A stretch of 45,207 nt of DNA from an uncultured Rubritalea sp. (lineage in GTDB: Bacteria > Verrucomicrobiota > Verrucomicrobiia > Verrucomicrobiales > Akkermansiaceae): contig CAKZNV010000032.1 in the NCBI GenBank assembly GCA_937132085.1, positions 1-45,207 of the forward strand, given 5' to 3'. The translations under genes and the position numbers were made by a program. Positions 24,185-32,701 of this stretch are shown here, in pieces; the first letter of the stretch is position 1, and every line of letters begins with the position of its first letter. The notes under the pieces were generated by a model that saw only the letters and a list, made by a program, of their open reading frames with translations, was not told where the DNA came from and made no database searches.

Positions 24185-25450
24185 ATGAATTCTCCTCTAA
24201 CAATAGCGGTCTGCGGATGTGGATCAAGGGCTAGAACCTACTCCAAAATAGCGATGTCCCTCAAAGGACGATATAAGTTAGTCGCTGGTGCGGATCCTAA
24301 TCTTGAGCGTGTAAATATCGTCAAGGCTACTTCTGAAAACCCTGATTTTAAATCATTTGAATCCGCAGATGAATTACTAGCTCAGCCTAAGCTCGCTGAC
24401 TTGATGATCATTGGAACCCAAGATGACTACCATCTTGAACCAGCAAAAGCGGCTCTCAAAAGAGGCTACCATTTGTTACTAGAGAAGCCTGCCGCTCAGA
24501 CTATCGAAGAGGTCATCGAACTCGCTCAGCTAGCGAAAAAGTATGATCGAAAAATCGCTCTCTGCTTTGTTCTCAGATACACTCAGTTTTACTCTCAAGT
24601 GAAAAAAATCATTGATGAGGGCAAACTAGGAGAGATCATTTCTATCAGAGCACATGAAGGCGTAGATCCTTTCCACCAAGCTCATTCATTTGTCCGTGGA
24701 CATTGGTCTAAGTCAGCTGATTCCACTCCGATGATCATTGCTAAATGCAGCCATGACACTGACATCATTAACTGGCTAGTAGACTCCCCTTGTAAATCCG
24801 TTTCCTCCATTGGTGACACTAAATATTTTCAGCCTGAAAGTGCACCAGAAGGTGCAACAATGCGCTGCACAGATGGCTGTCCTCATAGTGAGACATGCAC
24901 CTACAGCGCCTACCGATATACTACCGATAAGGAACGCTGGTTGACAATGGTTCATCCAGATCCAGATAAGGAGAAGACGACTGAAGAAATTGTTGATTGG
25001 ATATCTACCTCGCCGTGGAGCCGCTGTGTTTACCATTGTGATAATGATGTTGTCGATCACCAACAGGTCCTAATGGCATTTGACAATGGTGTATCAGCCA
25101 CACTTTCGATGACAGCCTTCGATGCAGGAAGAACACTGGAGATCTATGGCACTAAAGCCTCTCTCCGTGGTGGTGACGCCATCAAGAACCAGTTCGATAC
25201 TGACATCGTCTTACGCTATCATCATGATGAAAAATTAGAAAAAATCATCTTTCCTGAACTAGAAAATGATGGCTATGAAGGTCATGGTGGTGGAGATTAC
25301 GGACTCATGAATGAGTTGGATAAAATCATCGCAGGTGAAGCTTCATCTTCCGCTCTGATAGAAAATGCTATCGAAGGACATCTCATCGGCTTCACTGCAG
25401 AAAAATCAAGACTCCTAGGTGGCCAACAGGTCAAGCCTCAACGAGCATAA
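24185..25450 (+). CDS. Gfo/Idh/MocA family oxidoreductase
   Basis: The 421-residue NAD(P)-dependent dehydrogenase has an N-terminal Rossmann fold (VCGCGSRARTYSKIA, residues 9-23) and the catalytic EKPAAQT motif near residue 101. A C-terminal beta-sheet domain follows. The family oxidises or reduces sugars and cyclitols, and the substrate here is unknown. A Cys cluster at about residues 228-240 (CTDGCPHSETC) is typical of one subgroup and may hold a metal. No signal peptide is present, although PVC bacteria often secrete such proteins. ABC-F follows 11 bp downstream, so the two may share a transcript. The stop is TAA. Confidence 0.88.
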   Translation: MNSPLTIAVCGCGSRARTYSKIAMSLKGRYKLVAGADPNLERVNIVKATSENPDFKSFESADELLAQPKLADLMIIGTQDDYHLEPAKAALKRGYHLLLEKPAAQTIEEVIELAQLAKKYDRKIALCFVLRYTQFYSQVKKIIDEGKLGEIISIRAHEGVDPFHQAHSFVRGHWSKSADSTPMIIAKCSHDTDIINWLVDSPCKSVSSIGDTKYFQPESAPEGATMRCTDGCPHSETCTYSAYRYTTDKERWLTMVHPDPDKEKTTEEIVDWISTSPWSRCVYHCDNDVVDHQQVLMAFDNGVSATLSMTAFDAGRTLEIYGTKASLRGGDAIKNQFDTDIVLRYHHDEKLEKIIFPELENDGYEGHGGGDYGLMNELDKIIAGEASSSALIENAIEGHLIGFTAEKSRLLGGQQVKPQRA

Positions 25451-25461
25451 ACACATATACC

Positions 25462-27351
25462 ATGGACATCTCAATTGCCAGCGCTTCAGAACTCTGCGTC
25501 TCATACTCATCTCAAGTCATACTAGACGGCGCAACATTGGCTATCCATGCTAACGAACGTATTGGCCTAGTAGGCAGAAATGGATGCGGTAAATCAACTT
25601 TTCTCAAAATTGCAGCCCAAGTAGAAGAGCCAGATTCTGGTGAGTATTCTACTAAACGTGGACTAGTCATTGGCTACCTCCCACAGGACTTTGAGCTAGA
25701 TAATGATTCTACAGTCATGCAGTCTGTGCTCACTGGAGCTCAACATATTCTAGACATGATCGATGAATATGATGCCTCTGACCCTTGCTCTACTAAGGGC
25801 GCTGAGCTGATGGACACGATCAGTCACCTCGATGGTTGGGGTCTAGAATCAAGAGCACAGTCACTACTCACTAACCTTCATGCTCCAGCTTCAGACCGTA
25901 TTATTTCTACACTCTCTGGTGGTGAAAAACGCCGAGTTGCTCTATGCAGAGCATTGCTTGGTGAACCTGAGCTTCTCATCCTTGATGAGCCGACAAACCA
26001 TCTAGACACTGGATCTATCGAGTGGCTAGAGGTATTCCTTTCTCGCTACACAGGCACTTGTCTCTTCGTCACGCACGACCGTTACTTCTTGGACCGCATT
26101 TCTACTAGGATCGTAGAGATCAAGGGTGGCAAATGTGAGTCCTATATGGGCAACTACACTGACTACATGCTGACACGTGCCGAGCGCATGCAGCAGGAAT
26201 CCGTGAACGAACACAAGCGTCAGAGATTCCTTAAGAAAGAGCTCGAATGGGTAAGACGTAGACCATCTGGTAGACGCACGAAGTCACGTGACAGAATGGA
26301 TAAGTATTTTGAAGTCGCTGATCAGGAAGCACCCGAAAAGGAGCTCGATATCGACCTCATCATTCCACCTGCTCCGAAGCTGTCTAACAGAGTTATCGAC
26401 TGTGAGAACATCACATTCCAAATGGGTGACAGAACTCTCTTCAAGAACCTCGACTTCAAGCTCGAAGGCGGTGAACGTATCGGTGTCGTTGGTAAAAACG
26501 GCATGGGTAAATCTACCTTACTCAAAACTATTCTCGGCAAGCTACAACCAACTTCTGGCACAGTGAAAATCGGCAGCCGAGCTGACATTAACTTTGTAGA
26601 TCAGGACCGACTTCTCATAGACGAGCAAAAATCTATCTTTGATGAAGTAGGCGAAGGTCAAGAATTTGTTAGACTAGGTGACGAGACTATTGGCCTGCGT
26701 CAGTATCTGAAGCGTTTCCTCTTCGATGACGACCGTATCAACACCAAGATAAACTTACTTTCTGGAGGTGAACGTTCACGTGTTCTTTTGGCTAAAATTC
26801 TCAAGCGTGGCGGCAATGTCCTCGTGCTCGATGAACCGACGAACGATCTCGACCTCAACACACTACGCCTACTCGAAGAAGCTCTGGTGAACTTCACTGG
26901 ATCAGTATTAGTAGTCTCACACGACCGTTATTTCCTCAACCGCGTCTGCACTGGTATCCTAGCCTTTGAAGACAATGGTGATCTTCACTTCCAAGATGGA
27001 TCTTACGATTACTATCTGGAGAAAAAGGTAGAGAGAGACAAGCTATACTCAGTGAAAGAACAGTCATTTAAAGCTGATAAAACTGAACCAGTAAAACCGA
27101 AAGGCACTGGCAGAAAGCTCAAGTGGAAAGAAGAACGTGAGCTAGAAACGATCGAAGAAGATATCCTCAATGCTGAAGAAGATGTAGCTCAACAAGAAGC
27201 TGTCATCGCTGCTCCCGAGTTCTATAATGATCATCCAAACGACTGGCAGGACTACAACGACAAGCTCAAGCTAGCTAAAGAAAACGTAGCCAAGCTCTAT
27301 AGTCGCTGGGAAGAACTAGAAGCTCTCAAAGCAAATTCCGCAGCTGGGTAA
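25462..27351 (+). CDS. ABC-F family ATPase (Uup-like)
   Basis: The 629-residue protein has two ABC ATPase domains in tandem and no membrane segment. Walker A motifs are GRNGCGKST (residues 38-46) and GKNGMGKST. Signatures are LSGGEKRRVALCRALL and LSGGERSRVLLAKIL. The linker between domains carries the RRRPSGRRTKSRDRMD basic patch. The C-terminal 90 residues form a coiled coil (KWKEERELETIEEDILNAEE), as in Uup. ABC-F proteins act on ribosomes, and Uup is also linked to transposon excision and DNA structure. The translation role is the safer call. It follows the oxidoreductase gene by 11 bp and converges with katA. The stop is TAA. Confidence 0.9.
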   Translation: MDISIASASELCVSYSSQVILDGATLAIHANERIGLVGRNGCGKSTFLKIAAQVEEPDSGEYSTKRGLVIGYLPQDFELDNDSTVMQSVLTGAQHILDMIDEYDASDPCSTKGAELMDTISHLDGWGLESRAQSLLTNLHAPASDRIISTLSGGEKRRVALCRALLGEPELLILDEPTNHLDTGSIEWLEVFLSRYTGTCLFVTHDRYFLDRISTRIVEIKGGKCESYMGNYTDYMLTRAERMQQESVNEHKRQRFLKKELEWVRRRPSGRRTKSRDRMDKYFEVADQEAPEKELDIDLIIPPAPKLSNRVIDCENITFQMGDRTLFKNLDFKLEGGERIGVVGKNGMGKSTLLKTILGKLQPTSGTVKIGSRADINFVDQDRLLIDEQKSIFDEVGEGQEFVRLGDETIGLRQYLKRFLFDDDRINTKINLLSGGERSRVLLAKILKRGGNVLVLDEPTNDLDLNTLRLLEEALVNFTGSVLVVSHDRYFLNRVCTGILAFEDNGDLHFQDGSYDYYLEKKVERDKLYSVKEQSFKADKTEPVKPKGTGRKLKWKEERELETIEEDILNAEEDVAQQEAVIAAPEFYNDHPNDWQDYNDKLKLAKENVAKLYSRWEELEALKANSAAG

Positions 27352-27385
27352 AACTACCCCGGCTCCGAAATTTTACTGAAAGTTT

Positions 27386-28846
27386 CTAGCCATTGTAAGC
27401 TGAGAGATCGACACCGATTGCCTCAGCGAGTCGTGTTCCATACTCACGATCAGCTCTGAAGAAATTACAGACTGCTCTCGCTTTGATGCCTTCGTTCTCT
27501 ACGCCATCGAAGCTTCCCGCTAAGTTGGAAATAAGTCGATCCTGCTCCTCAGGACTCATAAGACGATACAGATCTCCTGCTTGGGAGAAATCATCCTGCG
27601 CATAGTCTCTAGCCTGTGTTCCAGTAGATCCAGAGACAGCCAATGGTGTGGGATTATGCTCTGGCGCTTCATGAACATTGTCGAAACTGTTAGGCTCATA
27701 ATTTGGCGCATCCTCTGCTGCTCCATCATACATAGCTCCGTCACGTTGGTGATTAGCTGCTTCTCTAGCCATGTAAGGACAGTTGACTGTTATCTGAGCG
27801 AAATTAGCCCCAAGTCTATAGCGGTGCGCATCAGCATAGGCAAATAATCTACCCTGGAGCATCTTATCCGGACTAGGCTCAATTCCAGGGATCATATTGC
27901 TCGGAGCGAATGCCGCCTGCTCAATTTCTGCGAAGTAGTTTTTAGGATTACGATCTAACACGAGCTTACCGATGGTGCGACATGGGTAGTCACTATGTGG
28001 CCAAACCTTCGTCACATCAAAAGGATCAAATCTGTAAGTCGAAGCCTCATCCTCAGTCATCACTTGGATCTGCACCTCCCACTCAGCAGTCCCACCATCT
28101 TTGATCGTATCAAATAGGTCTCGCGTAGCGTGATCCGGATCATTTCCGACCATCGCTGTAGCTTCTTCTGCTGTGAAGTTTTCAATACCAGCCTTCGTTT
28201 TAAAGTGGAACTTCACCCAAACACGATTGCCCTCAGCATTCACCATGGCGAAAGTGTGACTACCATAACCATTCATGTGACGATAGGACTTAGGAGTTCC
28301 TCTGTCTGAGAATAGAATCGTGACCTGATGCACCGACTCAGGTGAATGACTCCAGAAATCCCACATCATCGTCGCATCCTTACAGTGTGTCGCAGGATGG
28401 CGCTTTTGAGTATGGATAAAGTCAGGAAATTTCAATGGGTCACGGATAAAGAATACTGGTGTGTTGTTACCTACGATATCCCAGTTTCCCTCAGGTGTAT
28501 AAAATTTCAACGCAAAGCCTCTAGGATCTCGTTCAGCGTCTCCACTACCTGACTCACCACCAACGGTAGAAAATCTGAGCAAACACGGTGTGCGTTCCCC
28601 TGCTTTACTAAATGGCAGAGCCTTGGTCAGATCCGATAGGTCTTCGGTAATTTCTAAGTAACCGAATGCGCCTGCCCCCTTAGCATGCACCACACGCTCA
28701 GGAATACGCTCACGGTTGAAATGTGCAAGCTTCTCTAACAGATGAACATCTTGCATTAAAACAGGGCCATATCGCCCTGCTGTTTGTGAATTCTGATTGT
28801 CTCCTACGGGAGCTCCTTGTGCTGTGCTTAATACTTTTTTGGACAT
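27386..28846 (-). CDS. katA: Catalase (clade 3, small subunit)
   Basis: The 486-residue heme catalase converts hydrogen peroxide to water and oxygen. The catalytic His54 is in RVVHAKGAGAFG and Asn127 in IVGNNTPVFF. The heme-binding Tyr337 lies in RLFAYADAHRYRLG. The length of about 490 residues marks the NADPH-binding small-subunit clade. It is divergent from an OxyR gene with a 70-bp spacer, the classic arrangement for peroxide induction. There is no clear Shine-Dalgarno site before the ATG at 28846. The stop is TAG. Confidence 0.97.
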   Translation of the reverse strand: MSKKVLSTAQGAPVGDNQNSQTAGRYGPVLMQDVHLLEKLAHFNRERIPERVVHAKGAGAFGYLEITEDLSDLTKALPFSKAGERTPCLLRFSTVGGESGSGDAERDPRGFALKFYTPEGNWDIVGNNTPVFFIRDPLKFPDFIHTQKRHPATHCKDATMMWDFWSHSPESVHQVTILFSDRGTPKSYRHMNGYGSHTFAMVNAEGNRVWVKFHFKTKAGIENFTAEEATAMVGNDPDHATRDLFDTIKDGGTAEWEVQIQVMTEDEASTYRFDPFDVTKVWPHSDYPCRTIGKLVLDRNPKNYFAEIEQAAFAPSNMIPGIEPSPDKMLQGRLFAYADAHRYRLGANFAQITVNCPYMAREAANHQRDGAMYDGAAEDAPNYEPNSFDNVHEAPEHNPTPLAVSGSTGTQARDYAQDDFSQAGDLYRLMSPEEQDRLISNLAGSFDGVENEGIKARAVCNFFRADREYGTRLAEAIGVDLSAYNG

Positions 28847-28916
28847 AGATAGGTTTTAACAGATTTCATTTGATACACCTAACACTATCTATCTATACTA
28901 ACCATAGCTTAAAACT
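28847..28916. promoter_or_regulatory. Divergent katA-oxyR control region
   Basis: The 70-bp spacer holds inverted copies of an ATAGAT-like motif. On the katA side it reads CATAGATAGG at 28844-28853. On the oxyR side it reads CTATCTATCTAT at about 28887-28898. OxyR sites are built from ATAG/CTAT half-sites, so this is a plausible OxyR operator covering both promoters. The spacing does not match the E. coli consensus exactly. Confidence 0.5.
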
Positions 28917-29786
28917 ATGGAAATAAACCAACTCATTTACTTCAGGGCGCTACACAAGCAAGGCAGCTTCGCCAGAGCGGCTGAGTTTTGCTCGATCTCT
29001 CAACCATCACTTAGCACACAGATAAAAAAACTAGAGCTAGAACTCGGCGAAACTCTATTCACACGATCACGAAAAGGCTGCAGTCTCACAGGTGCTGGCC
29101 TAGTCTTCTGGGAACAAGCACAACAGATTTTACAGAACTGGGAAGACACCATTCAGCTCTTCAGTAAGCGCACTGAAATTCATAAAAAAATTCTACGAAT
29201 TGGAGCCATCCCAACCATTGCTCCCTACATCATCCCTCAGAATATTGATCGATTAAAAGAGACCATCCCTGATATCAACATCGACATTTCAGAAGACAAG
29301 ACAGCGGAACTCATTCATAAAGTCCTCAATGGAGAAATCGCATTTGGTATCTGTAGCAATCTACCATCCATCCCAAGCGGTATTCAGGTAGAGCTATTAT
29401 TTAAGGAGCCTCTCATTACGATCATGCCGCAGACTCCACACTATGCTAAAATAAAACGACTCAACGAACTAGAGAATGATAGTATGATCCTCCTCAAAGA
29501 AGGACACTGCCTTAGTGATCAGACTGTGAGTCAGTGCAGAGCGATCAATCTTAACTCAATTGGCAACACTAGATGTGAAAGTATCGAGACTCTAGTCGGT
29601 CTAGTAGAATCGGACTTAGGTTATGGTATTATTCCCAAAATGGGCCTTCGCCATTATCGCAATCGTAATGTGCGGATCGCTAACAGCAAATCCACTAAAC
29701 TAGAACGTCAAATCAACATCATTGCACGCTCGGATAAAACATTCGATGCACAAGAAAAGCTCTTCATTCAATCAATCATGCCTTAA
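28917..29786 (+). CDS. oxyR: LysR-type peroxide sensor OxyR
   Basis: The 289-residue LysR regulator has the N-terminal winged helix (LIYFRALHKQGSFARAAEFC) and a C-terminal sensing domain. The peroxide-sensing pair is present: Cys198 and Cys207 in EGHCLSDQTVSQC, with the same nine-residue step as Cys199/Cys208 of E. coli OxyR. Peroxide forms the disulphide and activates target genes. The adjacent divergent catalase is the obvious target, and oxyR often represses itself. Its TAA overlaps the stop of the convergent lipoprotein gene by two bases. No Shine-Dalgarno site is present. Confidence 0.94.
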   Translation: MEINQLIYFRALHKQGSFARAAEFCSISQPSLSTQIKKLELELGETLFTRSRKGCSLTGAGLVFWEQAQQILQNWEDTIQLFSKRTEIHKKILRIGAIPTIAPYIIPQNIDRLKETIPDINIDISEDKTAELIHKVLNGEIAFGICSNLPSIPSGIQVELLFKEPLITIMPQTPHYAKIKRLNELENDSMILLKEGHCLSDQTVSQCRAINLNSIGNTRCESIETLVGLVESDLGYGIIPKMGLRHYRNRNVRIANSKSTKLERQINIIARSDKTFDAQEKLFIQSIMP

Positions 29787-30988
29787 TTAGACGCTAAACT
29801 CTTCCAGCAGGATTCATCTTTCACCCAAAATTGGCTGGCTAGGTTCAACTCTTTCATTTTTAAGTCATAAACTTGATTAGCTAAAGTAAATTCCTTTGCT
29901 GACAGCTTGTCAATTTTAGCTAATTCCAATTCTTTTGCCTTAATACTTTCCTGTAATACTTTTAGCTCTCGCCAATTTTTAAGCATCCCACGCACCTCTT
30001 TCCTCATAAACTCCTGCTCTTTTGATTGATTCACAATAAGGTCCATTTTTTGTGCAGAGGCTTTCAACTGATCCACACCCAGTGAACTTTTGATCATCCC
30101 TAAGCCAGGCAGCTCAGGCTTAGCCTTCTTATGGTCTGCCTTAAGCTCTTTGACCAGATCCGTAGAGTGATCAAGTAGCATCCAGCGATTATGATCTCCA
30201 AATTTCGGATCATTGACCGTTCTATAAAAAGGCATAGATTTCTGCTGATTCTTGAACTCCACATCATAGTATTCAGCATCAAAAAAGTCTCGCACCCGGT
30301 TCAACCAAGCTTCGCGTTGCTTTTTATAACTAGCCACATTCTTCTCAAACGGTTTGATTAATGGCTTGTGCTCAGGAAGCAGCTCTTTTACTTCAAGTTC
30401 CTTTTCATACTTGGAGATCACCTTGTTCTTCTCATTGAGCAGATGATACTCACGAAACAGTTTGTGTAACTTCACTTTTTCCTCACGTGAAGAAGTCTCG
30501 GCACTAATTGCTAAAGAAACTCTACTCCATTCCTGTGTCGTCATTGAGTGCGATACATTCTTCAAGTTGGTCAGTGATTCAAACTGCTTTGGCACAGCCG
30601 CTATAGGACTTTTTATCACTGACGCTATCTCAGAAGGACTGAAAGTAGTTAGCACTGTCTCTCCTAGATTTTTACGTAGTTCATTGGTGAAGCTTTTCAC
30701 GACTCCCTCTTCTGACTCCGCTTGCTCCTTGTCCAAGATCGATTTCCGATACTTCACATTACGCTCCTTCATCAGCTCAGAAGCTTCAGCCCAGCTGAGC
30801 TTTATTTTCTTAAAGGGTGACTGTGCATTGATTTCTCTTGAATAGCTATGTCCTTGCAAGGACAGCTGAGTATCTAGCTTCTTTTGCACCTGCTGTGGTG
30901 CACAGCTGCTAAAGAATGCACTAGCTCCCACAATGCTAACACTTCCTGCATATTGAATCAATTGACCTAGATTAGTGAAACCTCTCAT
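29783..30988 (-). CDS. Coiled-coil lipoprotein, unknown function
   Basis: The 401-residue protein has a lipoprotein signal peptide with lipobox FFSSCA (Cys at about 29). Long helical stretches rich in Lys and Glu follow, with a coiled-coil tail (LKVLQESIKAKELELAKIDKLSAKEFTLANQ, at about residues 345-375). LSWAEASELMKERNVKYRKSILDKEQAE, near residue 64-92, resembles the first helices of TolC-type efflux proteins. However, the rest lacks the TolC repeats, so I leave it as unknown. It may sit at the outer membrane facing the periplasm. The gene is alone, downstream of a terminator, and its TAA overlaps the oxyR stop. Confidence 0.65.
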   Translation of the reverse strand: MRGFTNLGQLIQYAGSVSIVGASAFFSSCAPQQVQKKLDTQLSLQGHSYSREINAQSPFKKIKLSWAEASELMKERNVKYRKSILDKEQAESEEGVVKSFTNELRKNLGETVLTTFSPSEIASVIKSPIAAVPKQFESLTNLKNVSHSMTTQEWSRVSLAISAETSSREEKVKLHKLFREYHLLNEKNKVISKYEKELEVKELLPEHKPLIKPFEKNVASYKKQREAWLNRVRDFFDAEYYDVEFKNQQKSMPFYRTVNDPKFGDHNRWMLLDHSTDLVKELKADHKKAKPELPGLGMIKSSLGVDQLKASAQKMDLIVNQSKEQEFMRKEVRGMLKNWRELKVLQESIKAKELELAKIDKLSAKEFTLANQVYDLKMKELNLASQFWVKDESCWKSLASN

Positions 30989-31038
30989 AACTCTTCAAAT
31001 ACGCTTACTAAATTAGTAATCTTTCAAAGCCTAGGCAT

Positions 31039-31108
31039 AAAAAAAAGCGACCCGTTTGATCATCCACTGGAAAAACCCAAAAACCAGATGGAACCTCAAT
31101 CGGATCGC
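31039..31108 (-). terminator. Large imperfect hairpin plus T-run
   Basis: On the minus strand a stem of about 24 bp with several mismatches (5' arm 31108-31084, 3' arm 31070-31047) surrounds a 13-nt T/G loop and is followed by eight T residues (A-run at 31039-31046). It lies about 120 bp beyond the stop of the CAP-domain gene and probably ends the minus-strand operon. It is longer than the other terminators here and may have another role. The rest of the gap 30989-31225 holds nothing I recognise. Confidence 0.65.
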
Positions 31109-31225
31109 CCTATCGATTAACTCGATATAAAAAACTTACAAAATATCCAAAATTCAGCAAGACCGAAGTCCAGGTTAATTTAAAACAGATGTTTTATTAA
31201 TCGCTGAGACTCAGATCAAGAATGA

Positions 31226-32653
31226 CTAAAACAGCTTCACTAGATATTGCTTTTTCAAGCCGCTACCAACGATACGAACCAAGTAATAACCTTTCTTAGT
31301 GATCGGGCTGCTCTCTGGTTCAAACACGACATTGTTACGATTCACATTAGTATAAGCTACAGGTAGTTTACGACCATCTGGCTCCTTAGAAAATGAAGGC
31401 AATCTATCCTCTTTCTTATTCAGCTTCCAGACCTCGACTTTTACATTCGCAGGCACTGGACCATCTACTATATAATAGCTCCATCCATTACCATGCAGGT
31501 ATTTTATAGGGTAGAAACCATGCCCTGGATATGAGTAGTTTTTCCTGCCCTCTCTAGCGGATTGATCTAGAGAATACATCGCCGAGTATGCCCCCACAAT
31601 GCCAAAACCGGTCTTACCCATCTTAGGGTTGAGACACCACATACGGTGACCTCTCGCAGCCCTATTGTTAGCTCCGGAATCGTTCATATACTGCATCACA
31701 CTATTTTCCATAGTCAGATTCCCAGAGTTCATTGCTAGGTTACATTTATCAGTAGAATGACCAAAATCATGTGAAAGCTGTCCTTTTTCCTTACAAATCC
31801 CAGCAGCATCTTCTGCCGCCTTAATCATAGCTTGGCTAGCCTTTACATTATACGGCACACTACTCAGATAACGGTAAACATTAAGGAGATTAACTGCATC
31901 CTGCACTTTTCTAGAGACTCCAGCTGGAGCCTTTCTTGCAGAAATCTCACGGATCATATTTCGGATCTCCTTTTCTTCCTTCGTTGATGCCACTATATCA
32001 TTATCGCTATCACTAGAACCACCATTGTTAGATGAATGATTGGCAATAGGTTTATCCAATAGCTGCCCCCTCAGTTTAGTCTGAGCAACTCCAGCAGACC
32101 TCTCATAGAAACTAATCTCTAGCAGTTGAGGTGATTTACCATAATGTGCAGATAAGATTAAAATACACTTATCGAATGCCCAGCCGATGCGGACCTGTGA
32201 AACATCGCCCATCTTGGTCGAGACCATCACCTTGCCATTGACACCTAGCTTAGCGTCTAAACTGCTCTTCCATTTTGAAGCTTCAGTATCAAAGACCTTC
32301 TTAGACATCCTTTGAGAGTCGTCCTTGCTCACTAACTCAAAGTTTAAATTAACCAGAACACCTTGTTCTTCTATTAATTTAACTGCACTAACCTTTTCTC
32401 CCCAAAGCTTCAAATCTTCATCACGATACTCCAGCCAATTATCTTCCTCTTCCCAGTCAAAATACTGAAATTTATTAGAAAACGTAGTCGCATTAGACTC
32501 CCAGATCTTGTCATTAGCAGTCAGAATAGAAAGCTCTGAAGCGTCACTATTAACCACTAAACCACTCATAACCGCTGACACAGTGAGCGTTGCGGCGAAA
32601 AAGCAGTTCTTGAAATTTGTTAAACAACTATAGGTCATTCCTTTAAGATGCAT
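31226..32653 (-). CDS. Secreted CAP (SCP/PR1) domain protein
   Basis: The 475-residue product begins with a signal peptide (MTYSCLTNFKNCFFAATLTVSA just inside it). The N-terminal 200 residues match no family I know. A CAP domain follows at about residues 245-400. It contains LLNVYRYLSSVPYNVKASQAM, LSHDFG, MENSVMQY and GHRMWCLNPKMGKTGFGI, the last close to the CAP2 signature. A beta-rich C-terminal part follows. Secreted CAP proteins have varied and often unknown roles. The frame is open to a TTG at 32662; the ATG at 32653 is preferred and one at 32638 is possible. The rapA gene lies 48 bp upstream on the same strand. The stop is TAG. Confidence 0.82.
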   Translation of the reverse strand: MHLKGMTYSCLTNFKNCFFAATLTVSAVMSGLVVNSDASELSILTANDKIWESNATTFSNKFQYFDWEEEDNWLEYRDEDLKLWGEKVSAVKLIEEQGVLVNLNFELVSKDDSQRMSKKVFDTEASKWKSSLDAKLGVNGKVMVSTKMGDVSQVRIGWAFDKCILILSAHYGKSPQLLEISFYERSAGVAQTKLRGQLLDKPIANHSSNNGGSSDSDNDIVASTKEEKEIRNMIREISARKAPAGVSRKVQDAVNLLNVYRYLSSVPYNVKASQAMIKAAEDAAGICKEKGQLSHDFGHSTDKCNLAMNSGNLTMENSVMQYMNDSGANNRAARGHRMWCLNPKMGKTGFGIVGAYSAMYSLDQSAREGRKNYSYPGHGFYPIKYLHGNGWSYYIVDGPVPANVKVEVWKLNKKEDRLPSFSKEPDGRKLPVAYTNVNRNNVVFEPESSPITKKGYYLVRIVGSGLKKQYLVKLF

Positions 32654-32701
32654 CAGATTCAATTCTATTCCAGAAAAAAAATATAACTCAAAAATAGTGG
32701 C

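Noticed and set aside
29783-30988. Lipoprotein as a TolC-type efflux protein
   Set aside because: Only one short helix resembles TolC; the duplicated beta-barrel and helical repeats are not visible.
31021-31108. Short open frame on the minus strand over the large hairpin
   Set aside because: It has no start codon or ribosome site and overlaps a strong inverted repeat with a T-run, so a terminator is the simpler reading.
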